Source of the DNA: Eutypella sp. D-1
Taxonomy: Eukaryota; Ascomycota; Sordariomycetes; Xylariales; Diatrypaceae
DNA: 64,000 bases
Reading direction: 5' to 3'
Assembly (NCBI GenBank): GCA_023313575.1
Contig: JAJTTP010000018.1
Span: 434,001-498,000, forward strand
Shown: in pieces, positions 37,417 to 47,417 of the stretch
Layout: each line of letters starts with the position of its first letter
Numbering within the stretch: the first letter of the stretch is position 1
Notes under the pieces: generated by a model
Told to the model about the DNA's origin: nothing
What the model saw: only the letters and a program-made list of their open reading frames with translations
The model's database searches: none
Translations under genes and position numbers: made by a program

Positions 37417-38655
37417 TTTTTGCGATTTGGTTCTGTGACCTCCCAGATATTTGAGGGGGGGGGAACTTAAATTTCCCGACTGTCTTGTGGAAATGGCAAA
37501 AGAACAATATCTCTGATTAGCGTATTTTACATGCCAGCTTTTATTACAAGCATCGTGACATTCTTTTCTTTTTTTTAAAAAAAAAGGGCTGTGGTGCATC
37601 GAGGACCTTCCGGGTTGAGAATTGTTACACCCCTGGTCGATTACATCATAGTTGGTCATAGGAAGGTTTGTATGTAGGCGCGCCACTATTCCGTTCCGAC
37701 ATGTGATTTTCACACCCCATTAGCCACAGGCGTGGAGGCCCCTATTTGCCCCTGCCAAGTCCCAACGTCAAGTCAACATCAACATTTAATGGCATTAAAC
37801 GAATTCCCCTATTGCGTATAACCCCCCAAACACTCCATATAATAATTAGATGTTGAAATCATAAAATCGTAAATCAAGCACCTGGATTTTTCCGGTTTTA
37901 TACGATATATGTCAGCCCACTTTTGTGTTTTAATACTCGATATATCTAGGTATCTTACTGCTTCCGTCAGGTACCGCGCGCGTATCGGGTATATCCGGGT
38001 CTGACGGAATAGGGGTAAATAGGGGTAGGCGCCCCACACCTTACCACCGGGGAGTGAAATGCGATGCCAGTGTTGGAGAGACTTGATCCCGCTTATTCCG
38101 GGACCCAGCAAGTCATTACCTTATAACACGCAAGACACGATTTTTTCAGAAAGAAATAAAAAAAAAAAAAAAAAATGTCGCTGTCAGAATGTGGACCAGA
38201 TATCTCCCCCTTGTAGGGCTTAGCCCTGTGGCGCTCCACGGGACCGTATGGTGGCGCTTGTACGGCCTATAAATAGGGCTCCAACTCATCTAGTAAGGTA
38301 ATTATTCTTATATCTTAGGACTGAATCAGTGACTGAACGCTCCAGCCTCTCTGTTACGAGATGAGCAAATACTGTAGTGTTGTTAGCTTCATGGCCGTAC
38401 CATACGTTCAAGGCAGCAATGCCCACTTGCCCGATCGAAGCGTATGTTCTTTAACTCCGACCTGTCCATGGTCTTTAAGTCGTTCGGGGCCAAAGGCGCG
38501 GTGTCGCTTTGTTTAACCAGCTACATAAAGCTGTGTTGGCCATATTCTCGGGGGTCCTTTGTCAATTATCCTTCTCAGATCTAGTAAAGCCAGCCAGTCA
38601 TTTTCCGAGTGTAGATCTAATTAATCCTCATGACCATTGTGGTATTTCGTCCGTC
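37417..38655. other. Intergenic region with LTR-like start
   Basis: Poly-G and A runs near 37450, 37570 and 38155-38175. An LTR-like segment beginning TGTCAGAATGTGG at 38183 carries a TATA motif (CTATAAATAGG, about 38267). It shares a 20-bp block with 29897-29916. The segment 37800-38110 has a 100-codon minus-strand open stretch of repeat-like character. No gene was recognised. Confidence 0.45.
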
Positions 38656-39819
38656 ATGTCTACATACCCCAACGTTCCGGGGCCCAAGCTCAAGGAATTT
38701 AAAGAACCTAGCGACTCATTAGATATCGATTTTATTAAGCATTTAGGCAAAGGCGTACACGGACACGTATGGAAAGTACGAATTGATGGTGTTGTTTACG
38801 CGTTGAAACTAGTATGTACCGGTTTGCTTGGCGACGACCAATGCTAATCACTGTCCAGTTTACCTACTACCGCGATTACGGCTCAGCAGGGTATTACGAT
38901 CTGGACTTCTCGGAGGAGGAAGATCTTGCTTATCTACACCCATTTGGCTGCGAATGCCGAGCATACGCACGACTACAAGAGTTGGGAGTTGAATCAGCCG
39001 TGGCTGTGCCCTGTTTTGGCTATCTCTTTATCGATGGAGTGAACCTGCAGAAATTGCGCTCCAAAGACACCTTTGACTGGTCCGAAGATTGGGGCTACTC
39101 TGCTGAATGTGAGGGTCAACCGCTGTGTGCTCTGGTAAAGGAGTATATCGAACTTCCATCCCCCCGCGACGTTACACCAGCAGAGTTAACCGAAGTTAAT
39201 GTCACGCCGAAAACTATCTCAATATTTATTCGTACCGTGAAAACGATCCATCGCAGCGGGATATTGATTCAGGACATCAACTCCGAAAATGTATTTCACG
39301 GCAAAATTTCCGAATTCAGCCGAGCGTGGACAATGCCACATCCTTGCTTAATTCCGCGGATTCTTGATGACAGCTTTTTTGCGAGACGTTTTCGAGATGC
39401 TTGTATGTTATACAACAATTTCCTTTGGACCGTCACTTCCTAGCCCCCCAATAGTATCCGACATTACACTGGAAAACACACTGATTCAATTTTTTTCAGG
39501 GGACGCCGACCAATTGATAGATGACTACAATGATACCCATGCCTCCTATAAGATATGGCGGAGATTGGCACCGAACTACGAGTATCACAGAAATCTACGT
39601 GATGGTAAAACATTTAGTAGGAGGAAATACGACATGCCTCATCGATTCTTCCCTGAAAATTATATATGGGTGCCACCGGAGGGAAGCAGCACTACAGAGG
39701 TAGTTACGGGAAGATTGGAGAAGGCACGGCCTAGTATTAAACATAAGCCACAAGTGGAACAAAGCTATTCGAAAGGTAAGAAAGTTGGAAGAAAAAAGGC
39801 TAAGCCCTTTGCTCAGTAG
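38656..39819 (+). CDS. Fta2/protein-kinase-like fold protein
   Basis: Exons 38656-38811, 38859-39402 and 39500-39819 (introns 47 and 97 nt) give 339 residues. The kinase-like N-lobe has LGKGVHGHVWKV and the ion-pair Lys in YALKLF. Fungal Fta2-type landmarks follow: HPFGCECRAYARLQE, CFGYLFIDG, VKEYIE, a catalytic-loop-like QDINSENVFHGK and EFSRAWTMPHPCL. The usual DFG/DFS Asp is Glu here, so catalysis is doubtful. Fta2 is a Sim4/CCAN kinetochore subunit in fission yeast, but filamentous fungi carry many paralogues, so a kinetochore role should not be assumed. The C-terminus is basic (KKVGRKKAKPF). The frame is open upstream of 38656 but without family residues. Confidence 0.78.
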
Positions 39820-40199
39820 TTTCGACGTTTTATAATAATGCATGAAGTAAAGAGTTAAGATAATAATTTACGGCGCAAACGTTTATAGAAGATGTAAATC
39901 AGTCTGCCCGGTTTTCAAGCGATAAACAAAAGCTTAACAGTATATTAAATGTTTAAACTTATTGATAATTATTTTATATTATTAATTAACATATGCTATT
40001 TCCTTTAATGCTTGAAAATGTTTATGCCTTACAAATAAACATGGGTCATATGCTAACGATTTTATACATAAGATAGATTACCTCCCCATGATATTTCCTC
40101 TGGGAATAACTTCTATTATGGCGCCCTTTACACACCCTAAGGCGCTTATATTATCCAGGAATATGTAGTACTGACTTCCTCTAACCTACACAAATTACA
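39820..40199. other. AT-rich intergenic spacer
   Basis: Very AT-rich, probably the 3' ends of two convergent genes. Nothing else seen. Confidence 0.6.
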
Positions 40200-41978
40200 T
40201 TATGCCACCAACTTGACTGTCATCTTCATCCCATCTACAGGCTTGGCGTTGACTTGTCTTGTCTGTAAGGCGACCGGTTGTTAGCTGGAGTTGTATTGGT
40301 GAAGTTAGCGAAGTCGTCGTGACTTACGCTGTAGAGATGCGATGCGGCCTTGTAAATGCCGTGGTCACCCAGAATCGGCTGCCTCTTTTCGTCGAGAGCC
40401 AGCTCGCCTAGACCCACCTTGCTCAGGTCGAACCGGTGAGCTACCGCAGCGATGATGATGCGGATCTCGATCATGGCGAACTCCTGCCCGATGCAGCCAC
40501 GGGGCCCCCGCTCGAAGGGTCGCCAGGCGGCGGCGGGGACCTGGGCGCTGGCGTCGCCGAGCCAGTGCTCCGGCACGAAGTCGTTGGCCGTCTCCCCGTA
40601 GACGCTCGGATCACGTTGGATGAGGCCCTCGCAGTTGTAGATGATGAGGCCGTCGAGGCAGCGGTCCTCGCCGGCCGGCGTCCGCACCGTGAAACCGGTC
40701 CCGGGCGGTACGTAGCGCGCCGTGGCGGCAGGCGGGTGCAGCCGCAGCGTCTCCTTGATCACCGCCGTGATGTACGTCATGCGGTGGACGAGGTCGGGGC
40801 CGCCGGGGGACAGGAGCTGGCGGCGTACGGCCTCCGGTTCCGCCGCCTCGGGGCCGAAGAGCTCTTCGAGCTCGCGGCGCACAGTTGCCAGGGCGCGGGG
40901 CGTACGCGAGAGCCAGTAGAACACCCAGGACAGGGTGATGCTGGTCGTGTCGTGACCCGCCAGCAGGAACGTCTTGATCTGGTCACACGTCTCGTCCACG
41001 AGCTGGGGCGAGAGTGGTGCCGCGGCGTCTTGCAAGCTGAGAGACAGGATGCTGCGCGACGGCCTGCTGCTTTCCGCCCCGATCTCCTCTCCGAGTGGCA
41101 GGGTACTCTGTTCGGCATGTTTGCGGCGGATGATCTCTTTTAGGAGCATGTCGATCCGCTGGCCCAAGCGGCGCCGCTTCATCTGGGTACGGGGGATCAG
41201 CCACCAGGGCATGTCGGCCTTGTCGTCCCAGTACTGCTGGAACAGCTCGATATAGAGCCGGACCAGTTCGCCCTGGGGTGAGTGGCGATCTAGAGGTTGG
41301 GCTTCGAGATCCACATCCATGACGACCGCCCCGATGATATCGAAGGTCAAGTTAATGGCGAGAGTCACCAGAGGGAATTCCTTCCCGGTCTTGGCCAAGG
41401 CCTCGAGGTGCCGAACAAAGGTTAAAGTCTTCTCCAGGATGCATGGCAAGAACGTCATCAAGTGCTGTGGGGCAAAAGCCGGATTGTATCTTTTGCGCAG
41501 CGCCTTCCATTTGTCTCCATGGACAAGCAAAATGGAAGTCGGCCCCGTCAGGTGCAGGAGGTAGCTGAGGTCGGTCTTGGGTATGCTAGTCGGGAAAGCC
41601 TTGGATGCCTTCGAAACCTGCTCCGCGATTTCGTGGCTACTCACCAAGACCATGGGGCGGTTGACGGGGCGCAGATCCACCAGCATTAGGGAGGGTCGGC
41701 CGAGAATCTCATGCATCTCGGAGAACATAGAATCTACGCCACCAGAGGTTAGAGCCCGTGACAGCACATCTCACGAAAAGGCGCGCAAGGTACCTACCGG
41801 GGTGGCGGTCGGGCTCGCCACGCTTGATCAGGTCATCTAGAGTCTTGAGGTTCCCTAGCATTAAGGTTGGTGGCATCTGAGGCAGCTGGGCGTATTGTTT
41901 GAAGCGCTTGTAATGCAGCTTATTGTATAGGTAGGTGGTTATCAGTGAGAGGGCTGCTAGTAAGATTGGCTTGAGCAT
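40200..41978 (-). CDS. Cytochrome P450 monooxygenase
   Basis: Exons 41798-41978, 40328-41733 and 40200-40262 on the minus strand (introns 64 and 65 nt) give 549 residues. An N-terminal membrane anchor (residues about 3-20) precedes the catalytic domain. The I-helix AGHDTTS is at about 319-325, the K-helix ExxR (KETLR) at about 388-391, the PERF-region PEHW at about 448-451, and the heme loop FERGPRGCIG has Cys474 as thiolate ligand. The third exon supplies NAKPVDGMKMTVKLVA, the normal C-terminal beta region. Reading through its intron would instead give an atypical tail ending at 40235. It is a class II enzyme presumably in the ER with a separate reductase; the substrate is unknown. It is the only P450 in the window without visible lesions and borders a region of broken biosynthetic genes. 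Confidence 0.92.
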
Positions 41979-42734
41979 CTCGGCAATTGGCCCCAGGAGT
42001 GGTGCAACTTATTGATTCGTTTGCGGCGTGTATGGCGGCGGAGGATTCATGACAGTTGGATGCGATGGAAGAACAGTAGCTAGGCTGGATAAATTTGGGA
42101 AAGTCAAGAAAAGTCGGACATTTTTTCAAAGATAAGCCGACCTTTCATCCGTACCATAGGGAGGACTGGCAAGGTGTATGTCGTCTCAGACTTGTTCTCG
42201 CCTTCCAGAGTACGCGTTCAATTCGCATGTCGGTACTATGCATACTAATTGGCTGCTGTGAATCCTACCTGACGTTTAAAGGTGCGTGTATGTATGCGGT
42301 ATTGAATGTGAGAAGTCATTTCCTTTCTTGATACTGTCCCTTTGACCAGGGGTTCAGATGTTGTTGGTTGCACTGCATGTTGTCTGGGAATTGACAAGGT
42401 CTCTACAGGTAAGTACGTTGTAAGTATCTGCAGGTTGCTATAACACATGTCCCACTATAAAAACGGGGCCGTACGGGCAATTAGCCCTCCCCGGACTTCG
42501 TACCGACCAAAGAAATGGCAGACCTGAGGCCTCACATGCAGTTCCGTCGGTATCTGAAGATGATAACCACAGAGACCAGTAGGCGGTGCCCCTTTTCAGG
42601 CAACTAATCCTTGCATCAACACGGATTTTCCAGGACCAGTGGCGAGAGCTCGCTTAGCTCACGATCAAACTAGCCTTATCGGTCTGTCATGTAAGTGTTG
42701 TTCTACTCAAACAATAACCAGTTGGAAAACTTAA
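41979..42734. other. Intergenic region
   Basis: Holds the P450 promoter on the left. On the right it should have carried the 5' part of the ABC transporter, but no such sequence can be recognised. A TATAAAAAC element lies near 42458. Confidence 0.4.
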
Positions 42735-43800
42735 AACCGAAGAGTTCTCGTCTTGCTAATGGCATATCGCAGGCTCTAGTAAATGGCATATCCTTCTACT
42801 TCAGCCCTACAGACTTCCAAGGGGTGATCAACCTTCTGTTCTCCATTTTTCTGGTCGCCCTGTTCTCCAGCTGTATTGACCTGCTCGTGATTCTCCACTT
42901 CATTCACGGGCAGTCTCTGTTCGAAGCCCGGGAACGCAACTCCAACACGTATTTCTGGGTGGTGTTTATCACGTCCAACGTCCTCGTAGAGCTGCTATGG
43001 CAAACCGTAATCGCCGTCCCCATCTTTGCAGCGTGTTACTACCCTACGGGGCTGGCACGTAACGGCAACGCCGCGTTCAGCGTCGCGGATCGAGGCGCCA
43101 TGTCGTTTATGCTCATATGGTTCTTTAACCTCTGGTCCAGTTCGATCTCGCAGGTGTTTGCTGCAGCCTTCGGGTATCCCGACATGGCTATCAACCTAGC
43201 CACACTATTTTGCTGGCTCTAGCTGGTGTTTCGTGGGTATGTACTCTCTCTTGCTTGCCCCCGTAGTAATCATCCGTCTCTCGCGTCTGCTGCCTTTGCC
43301 ATGATAAGTAGGCAAAGACTGTTATCGGCTAGCGGCTACTAACACGACGAATTGCATAGAATTCTCGCTTTCCCTAGCCAGCTTCCCCGTTTCTGGATCT
43401 TCATTTATCGCGTCTCCCCCGACATACTTCCTCGAAGGCCTCGTAGACGCGGGACTCGCCGACACGCGCATCAATTGTTCTCCAATCGAGGCGCTGCATC
43501 TTCCCTTACCGCCCCAGTCGGAAACTTCTACCTGCGGGGAGTACTTAGCGCCCTTTGTAGAGTATGCGGGCGGGCAGGTTTTAGGCCCGCAGACCACTGG
43601 AAGCGCTGACTGCCTATATTTCTTATACTCGAATGTGAACTCGATAGTTGCTGGCTTCGGTATGAGCTCTGGCAATGACTGGCGTAACGTCGGATTCATG
43701 GATTCATGGCTGTGTACGTTTGTTTTAATGTACTGGCGATGTTTGGCATCTACTGGGTCGCAAGAGTGCCTAAAATGGAGAGGCGCATTCTGAGAGAGAG
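42735..43800 (+). pseudogene. PDR-type ABC transporter C-terminal relic
   Basis: Only the last membrane domain remains. The homologous stretch starts near 42735 and runs through QGVINLLFSIF, EARERNSNTYFW and helices typical of the second TMD of pleiotropic drug resistance transporters. It meets a TAG at 43220-43222. After a probable intron (about 43231-43358), FWIFIYRVSP shifts frame near 43420 to continue TYFLEGLVDAGLADT, TCGEYLAPFVEYAGG and NDWRNVGF. Both nucleotide-binding domains and TMD1 are absent. The intact family exports toxic or secondary compounds at the plasma membrane; this copy cannot do so. Confidence 0.82.
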
Positions 43801-43919
43801 GTATCGGTGTCTCCTAAGAGAGTAAGATGCAGCCTAGATAGGTGGAGTTTAAGGAATATTATACTTCCGTTAGGGTTGCGGACTCCCGACTGCAGCATGA
43901 AGCTTTGTCATCCCGCCAC

Positions 43920-44956
43920 AGCCTATTAATCAAGCGCCTAGGACAAGATATCTATTCTATGAGATGCGTGACAGCGTCCTCGCCCCGACGACAGCAGGCG
44001 GCGCCATGATGATCTCGCCGAACGCGCTGTCAATCCTCGACGAGCTGGGAGTATACCCGAGATTGGTCGGAAAGGGGTACCCGTTCCAATGGACCTACTA
44101 CATGAATGCGGACGAAGAGACGATCGACCGGTGCCCACTCGGCGACGAGGAGGCGTACGGCTACATGTTCATGCTGATCTATCGCCAGGAACTCCGCAAC
44201 ATCCTCTACGATGTGTGCAGCGAGCGCGGCGTACTCGTCATATTCAACAAGAAGTTTGCCCGCATCATTCAGGAGACGGAGAAACGGGTGTCGTTCGGGT
44301 TCGCCGACGGCACAGCCGACTCGGCGGCGCTGCTCGGTGGCGCGGAGGGCATCCGCTCCAAGGTCCGAGGCTACATCAACCCGGGAGTCGAGCCCAAGTA
44401 CACGGGCCTAACGGCGTTGACGTGGGAGGTGCCGACAGCGCAGCTGCGGCTCTCCGCCGACAAGGACTACGCATTCCCCGTGGCCGTGCAGACCATGGGC
44501 GGCGCATTCGTACTGGCGCCCCAGCGGCCCTACGGGTCCGCCATGCTCGTCGGCACGCAGTTCCGGCTCAAGGATCGCAGCCAGGCGGAGTGGGAGCGGC
44601 TGCTTGCCGATAAGCAACAGCTCCGGGGGCGGACACGGGAGAACATGGCCGCCTAACCGGACATCACGCGGTCCGCCGTCGAGGGCATCGACCTCGACCC
44701 CTCCACCCTCAACATCTGGCCGTTTCGGGCGCTGCCGCGGCTGGCGCGCTGAGCGTCGCCGACGCACCGCCGAGTCGTCATCCTCGGCGACGCCGCCCAC
44801 GCCGTGCCCCCGACTACGGTCCAAGGCGCGTTGCAGACGTCCGAGGACGTGCTGTCGCTGGGCCTGCTAGTTGCGCGGCTGCGGGATGAGCAGCGCTTGT
44901 CATCGTTGAAGCTGCGGTGGGCGGACGCAGTCGATTTCTGGCAGACCCACAAATGA
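43920..44956 (+). pseudogene. FAD-dependent (salicylate hydroxylase-type) monooxygenase relic
   Basis: A trace of the N-terminus (LLIKRLGQDIY, about 43925-43955) shifts frame near 43957 into the long open part from 43964. The usual FAD GxGxxG start is missing. The body contains MMISPNALSILDELG, YRQELRNIL and GGAEGIRSKVR, with the FAD-binding GDAAHAVPPTTVQG near 44787-44830. In-frame stops TAA (44654-44656) and TGA (44750-44752) interrupt it, after which the same frame continues to 44956. Both stops fall where relatives usually have Trp, which fits G-to-A change. The family hydroxylates aromatic or polyketide substrates. Confidence 0.85.
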
Positions 44957-45453
44957 GCCTATGCCTCTTCTCCGTGAAATTACGTACCAGTTCCGCCTGT
45001 ACCAAGACTGGATAGCTTCCACAATGCTATGTTGATTATTCCGATGCTTGTTTTCTTCTTGCTACTTCGCTGCTCAGCCCAGACAGATGTAGGTCAACCA
45101 GTCGCAAGCGTTTACGGGCCCCACATTAAGCCCCTGAATCAGCGCCCCACCGCAGTTACTCAATTATTATTGCCTTGACACTAGGAGAACGCTGTAGTTT
45201 GAGACACATAGTTTAACAGGTATATTGATTCGATTTTTCAATGACTCCTGTTTTGAGATGTTTGTCTTAATTCAGTAGGTCGCCTTGTTCGATCAGCGTA
45301 TCCTTTGTTGTCCATTGTTCTAACCATAGCTTCTTAAAGAAGGTAGTGTTGCAATACCTCTAAGTTCTTCCATTCCATACATCGCCTTCATCCCATATGC
45401 CTTCTTGGCAGGTAGCTCCAAGCTAAACGTCTAAACCACAAACCCAAATCAGA
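44957..45453. other. Intergenic region
   Basis: About 500 bp of AT-rich sequence with no gene signal; the right end is the promoter of the next gene. Confidence 0.5.
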
Positions 45454-45975
45454 ATGCCACCCCGTCAAAATCGAAGCAATGCAGTTAAAACCCGCACGTC
45501 AGCAAGGTTAAAAGCATCAACTACAAAGAGCAAGGCTCGCAAGACGAATGATGAGACAGACAGAGAGTTGGAGAGAGAGGACAAAGACAATCGAAAACGC
45601 GATGCAACCGACACAGACATCGAGCCGGTTCCAAAACGAAAGCGCGGTAGAAAAAAGAAGGAAAGGTTTATGGACGACGACCTTTTGACAGTCGCCGAGA
45701 AGGCTGATAAGCTGCGACGATCGGACCGTTGGATCCCGGATATAGGGCTCCGAAAGCGAGTGGCTATGAAACCGGAGAGTGTCCCGTATGAGCTCTGGAT
45801 GTCGTATTGTATGATGGATGAATACATATATAGGCAGTCGTTGACCGACGAAGAAGTTGCTCTACTGCCGTTCATCGACGAAGTTTTCAGGTATAAACAA
45901 GACGGTCCGAAGCCAAAGACGCCACCGGGGTTCTGTTGGGATGCGGAAAGGGACTTGGTGCCGACTCTTCTATAA
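45454..45975 (+). CDS. Hypothetical basic nuclear protein
   Basis: Single exon, 173 residues, ATG at 45454 preceded by AGA. The first about 75 residues are highly charged and low in complexity, with KRKRGRKKKER that reads both as a nuclear localisation signal and as an AT-hook-like core. The remaining about 100 residues look folded, with Trp/Tyr-rich stretches (WIPDIGLRKRV, YELWMSYCMMDEYIYRQ). No family was recognised. It lies isolated between two pseudogenes; the long basic plus compact layout makes coding likely. Confidence 0.6.
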   Translation: MPPRQNRSNAVKTRTSARLKASTTKSKARKTNDETDRELEREDKDNRKRDATDTDIEPVPKRKRGRKKKERFMDDDLLTVAEKADKLRRSDRWIPDIGLRKRVAMKPESVPYELWMSYCMMDEYIYRQSLTDEEVALLPFIDEVFRYKQDGPKPKTPPGFCWDAERDLVPTLL

Positions 45976-46672
45976 AAGACAGATGATAATATATGCGAGG
46001 GTACTCATCTATCATAACTAAGTGAAGATTTATAAATTTATAAGGGCCTGTGACAACACGTTAGGCAAAGGCTATCCAATGGCGTCCTCGCTTTATAAAA
46101 CTACGAAATACCCGAGTGAAACTGTAAGGGGCCTGCCCTGGGTGTGATTCATGTCTTGCGATTGTAAGAGAATGTAAGATTCGAGGCTTGTATAGCAGAA
46201 ACCTTTATTGATCAAAGAAGAGAACTTTTTAAGGGAGTGCCTTGCCCATTCTACCGTTCCTTCGTAAGGGCTATCTGGGCACGTATTTATAGACATGATA
46301 CCCACGTATCTTGGGTCATTCTGACCTCCCTATTTCCCCCCTTTCTCATTGATTCCATTCCATCCCAGCAAGCTTTGCTGCCCAAATGGCTTCGTAACTG
46401 TGTTCCGTGCCGCTCTTGACGGCCCATCATTTGCCAGACGTTGCCCCATCAACGATAAGTGCGGTAGGTACCTGATGTGGCCCTATAACAGAGAACCAAA
46501 GCAGTGTAAGGTCATTTCTACGGCAATTTATGGACGTGTCGCATGTCAAATGCGATCGGTAAGGAGAGATCAGGACTGTATTAGCTCGAGGTATAATGAA
46601 ATTACGTGACACCACATGTGACTGCAATCTAGCGCGATAGTGAATACGACAATCCAACTATCAGAAGTGATA
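45976..46672. other. Intergenic region with LTR-end-like modules
   Basis: Contains a module at 46102-46214 that is shared in order and spacing with 54093-54210 and includes a minus-strand AATAAA. Otherwise no gene. Confidence 0.4.
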
Positions 46673-46869
46673 TCATTCAGAGATTTCGATCTCATCCACG
46701 GCTTCTAAACGGGCGGTGAATACCAGGTTCGGCCCCTCATGGTCTGCCGTGAAGATGTCGTATAGCTGAAATTCATCCCTGCGCTCCCTGCCGGTGGCCT
46801 CCTCGGTCGACCCCGTGCCACCGCCCAGGTCTCCCAGGGGACCCTGCGCCTTCTCAAAGTCGTAGTACC

Positions 46870-47417
46870 CAGGGGTGCAACTAACTGCACGATTGCACCG
46901 TGGTGCGCAACGTTAGTGCGCACCATTTAACTGCACGGCACGCACTGGGGGTCCCCAGTGCAACCCGTGCCGTGCAGATATAACGCACGAAAATAGGATG
47001 TTAGACCCACTGTTAGTATACCCTATATATTTATATAGGATCACTAACAGGTGCCTATAGTGGCTAGTTAGTGGCTACAATGGTGGCTGGTTAGTGGCTA
47101 CAGTGGTGGCTGGTTAGTGGCCATAGTGGTGGCCGGTTAGTGGCTACAGTGATGGCTGGTTAGGGGCTATAATGGTGGCTATAGTGGCTACAGTGGTTTA
47201 AACCAGCAAAACACCAAAAATCTGTATCACGATACTAATCTTGGGCTTCATTCTGCGCTGCCCAGGCGACCCCACAACTTGCACTATCGCACCAGTGCAG
47301 TGCGATAGTGCAGATATAACGCACTGCACTGCACCAAAATGAAGGTGGCCGTGCATGTGATGCACTGCAACGCACCAGGACCGTCAGTGCCGTGCCGTGC
47401 AGTTAGTTGCGCCCCTG
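46870..47417. mobile_element. hAT-like MITE inserted in a P450
   Basis: A 548-bp insertion flanked by the perfect 8-bp direct repeat GTAGTACC (46862-46869 and 47418-47425). Its 22-bp terminal inverted repeats (46870-46891 and 47396-47417) begin CAGGGG and differ at one position. An 8-bp target duplication and CAGGG-type ends are typical of the hAT superfamily. There is no transposase frame, so it is non-autonomous. The inside holds palindromes, a 17-bp direct repeat (46972-46988 and 47308-47324) and a 23-bp minisatellite. Deleting the element plus one duplication copy rejoins Trp-Tyr-Tyr-Asp of the P450 in frame. Confidence 0.9.
47060..47195 (+). repeat. 23-bp minisatellite inside the MITE
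   Basis: Six tandem units: 47060-47082, 47083-47105, 47106-47128, 47129-47151, 47152-47174 and a 21-bp last unit 47175-47195. The consensus begins GTGGCTGGTTAGTGG. Units differ by one to five bases. Confidence 0.9.

Noticed and set aside
37417..37713. Upstream extension of the flavin monooxygenase
   Set aside because: The open sequence contains no family residues, and the ATG at 37416 gives a normal N-terminus.
37809..38111. 100-codon minus-strand open stretch
   Set aside because: Not ATG-initiated; sequence has repeat-like character and no family features. Could be transposon debris but nothing confirms it.
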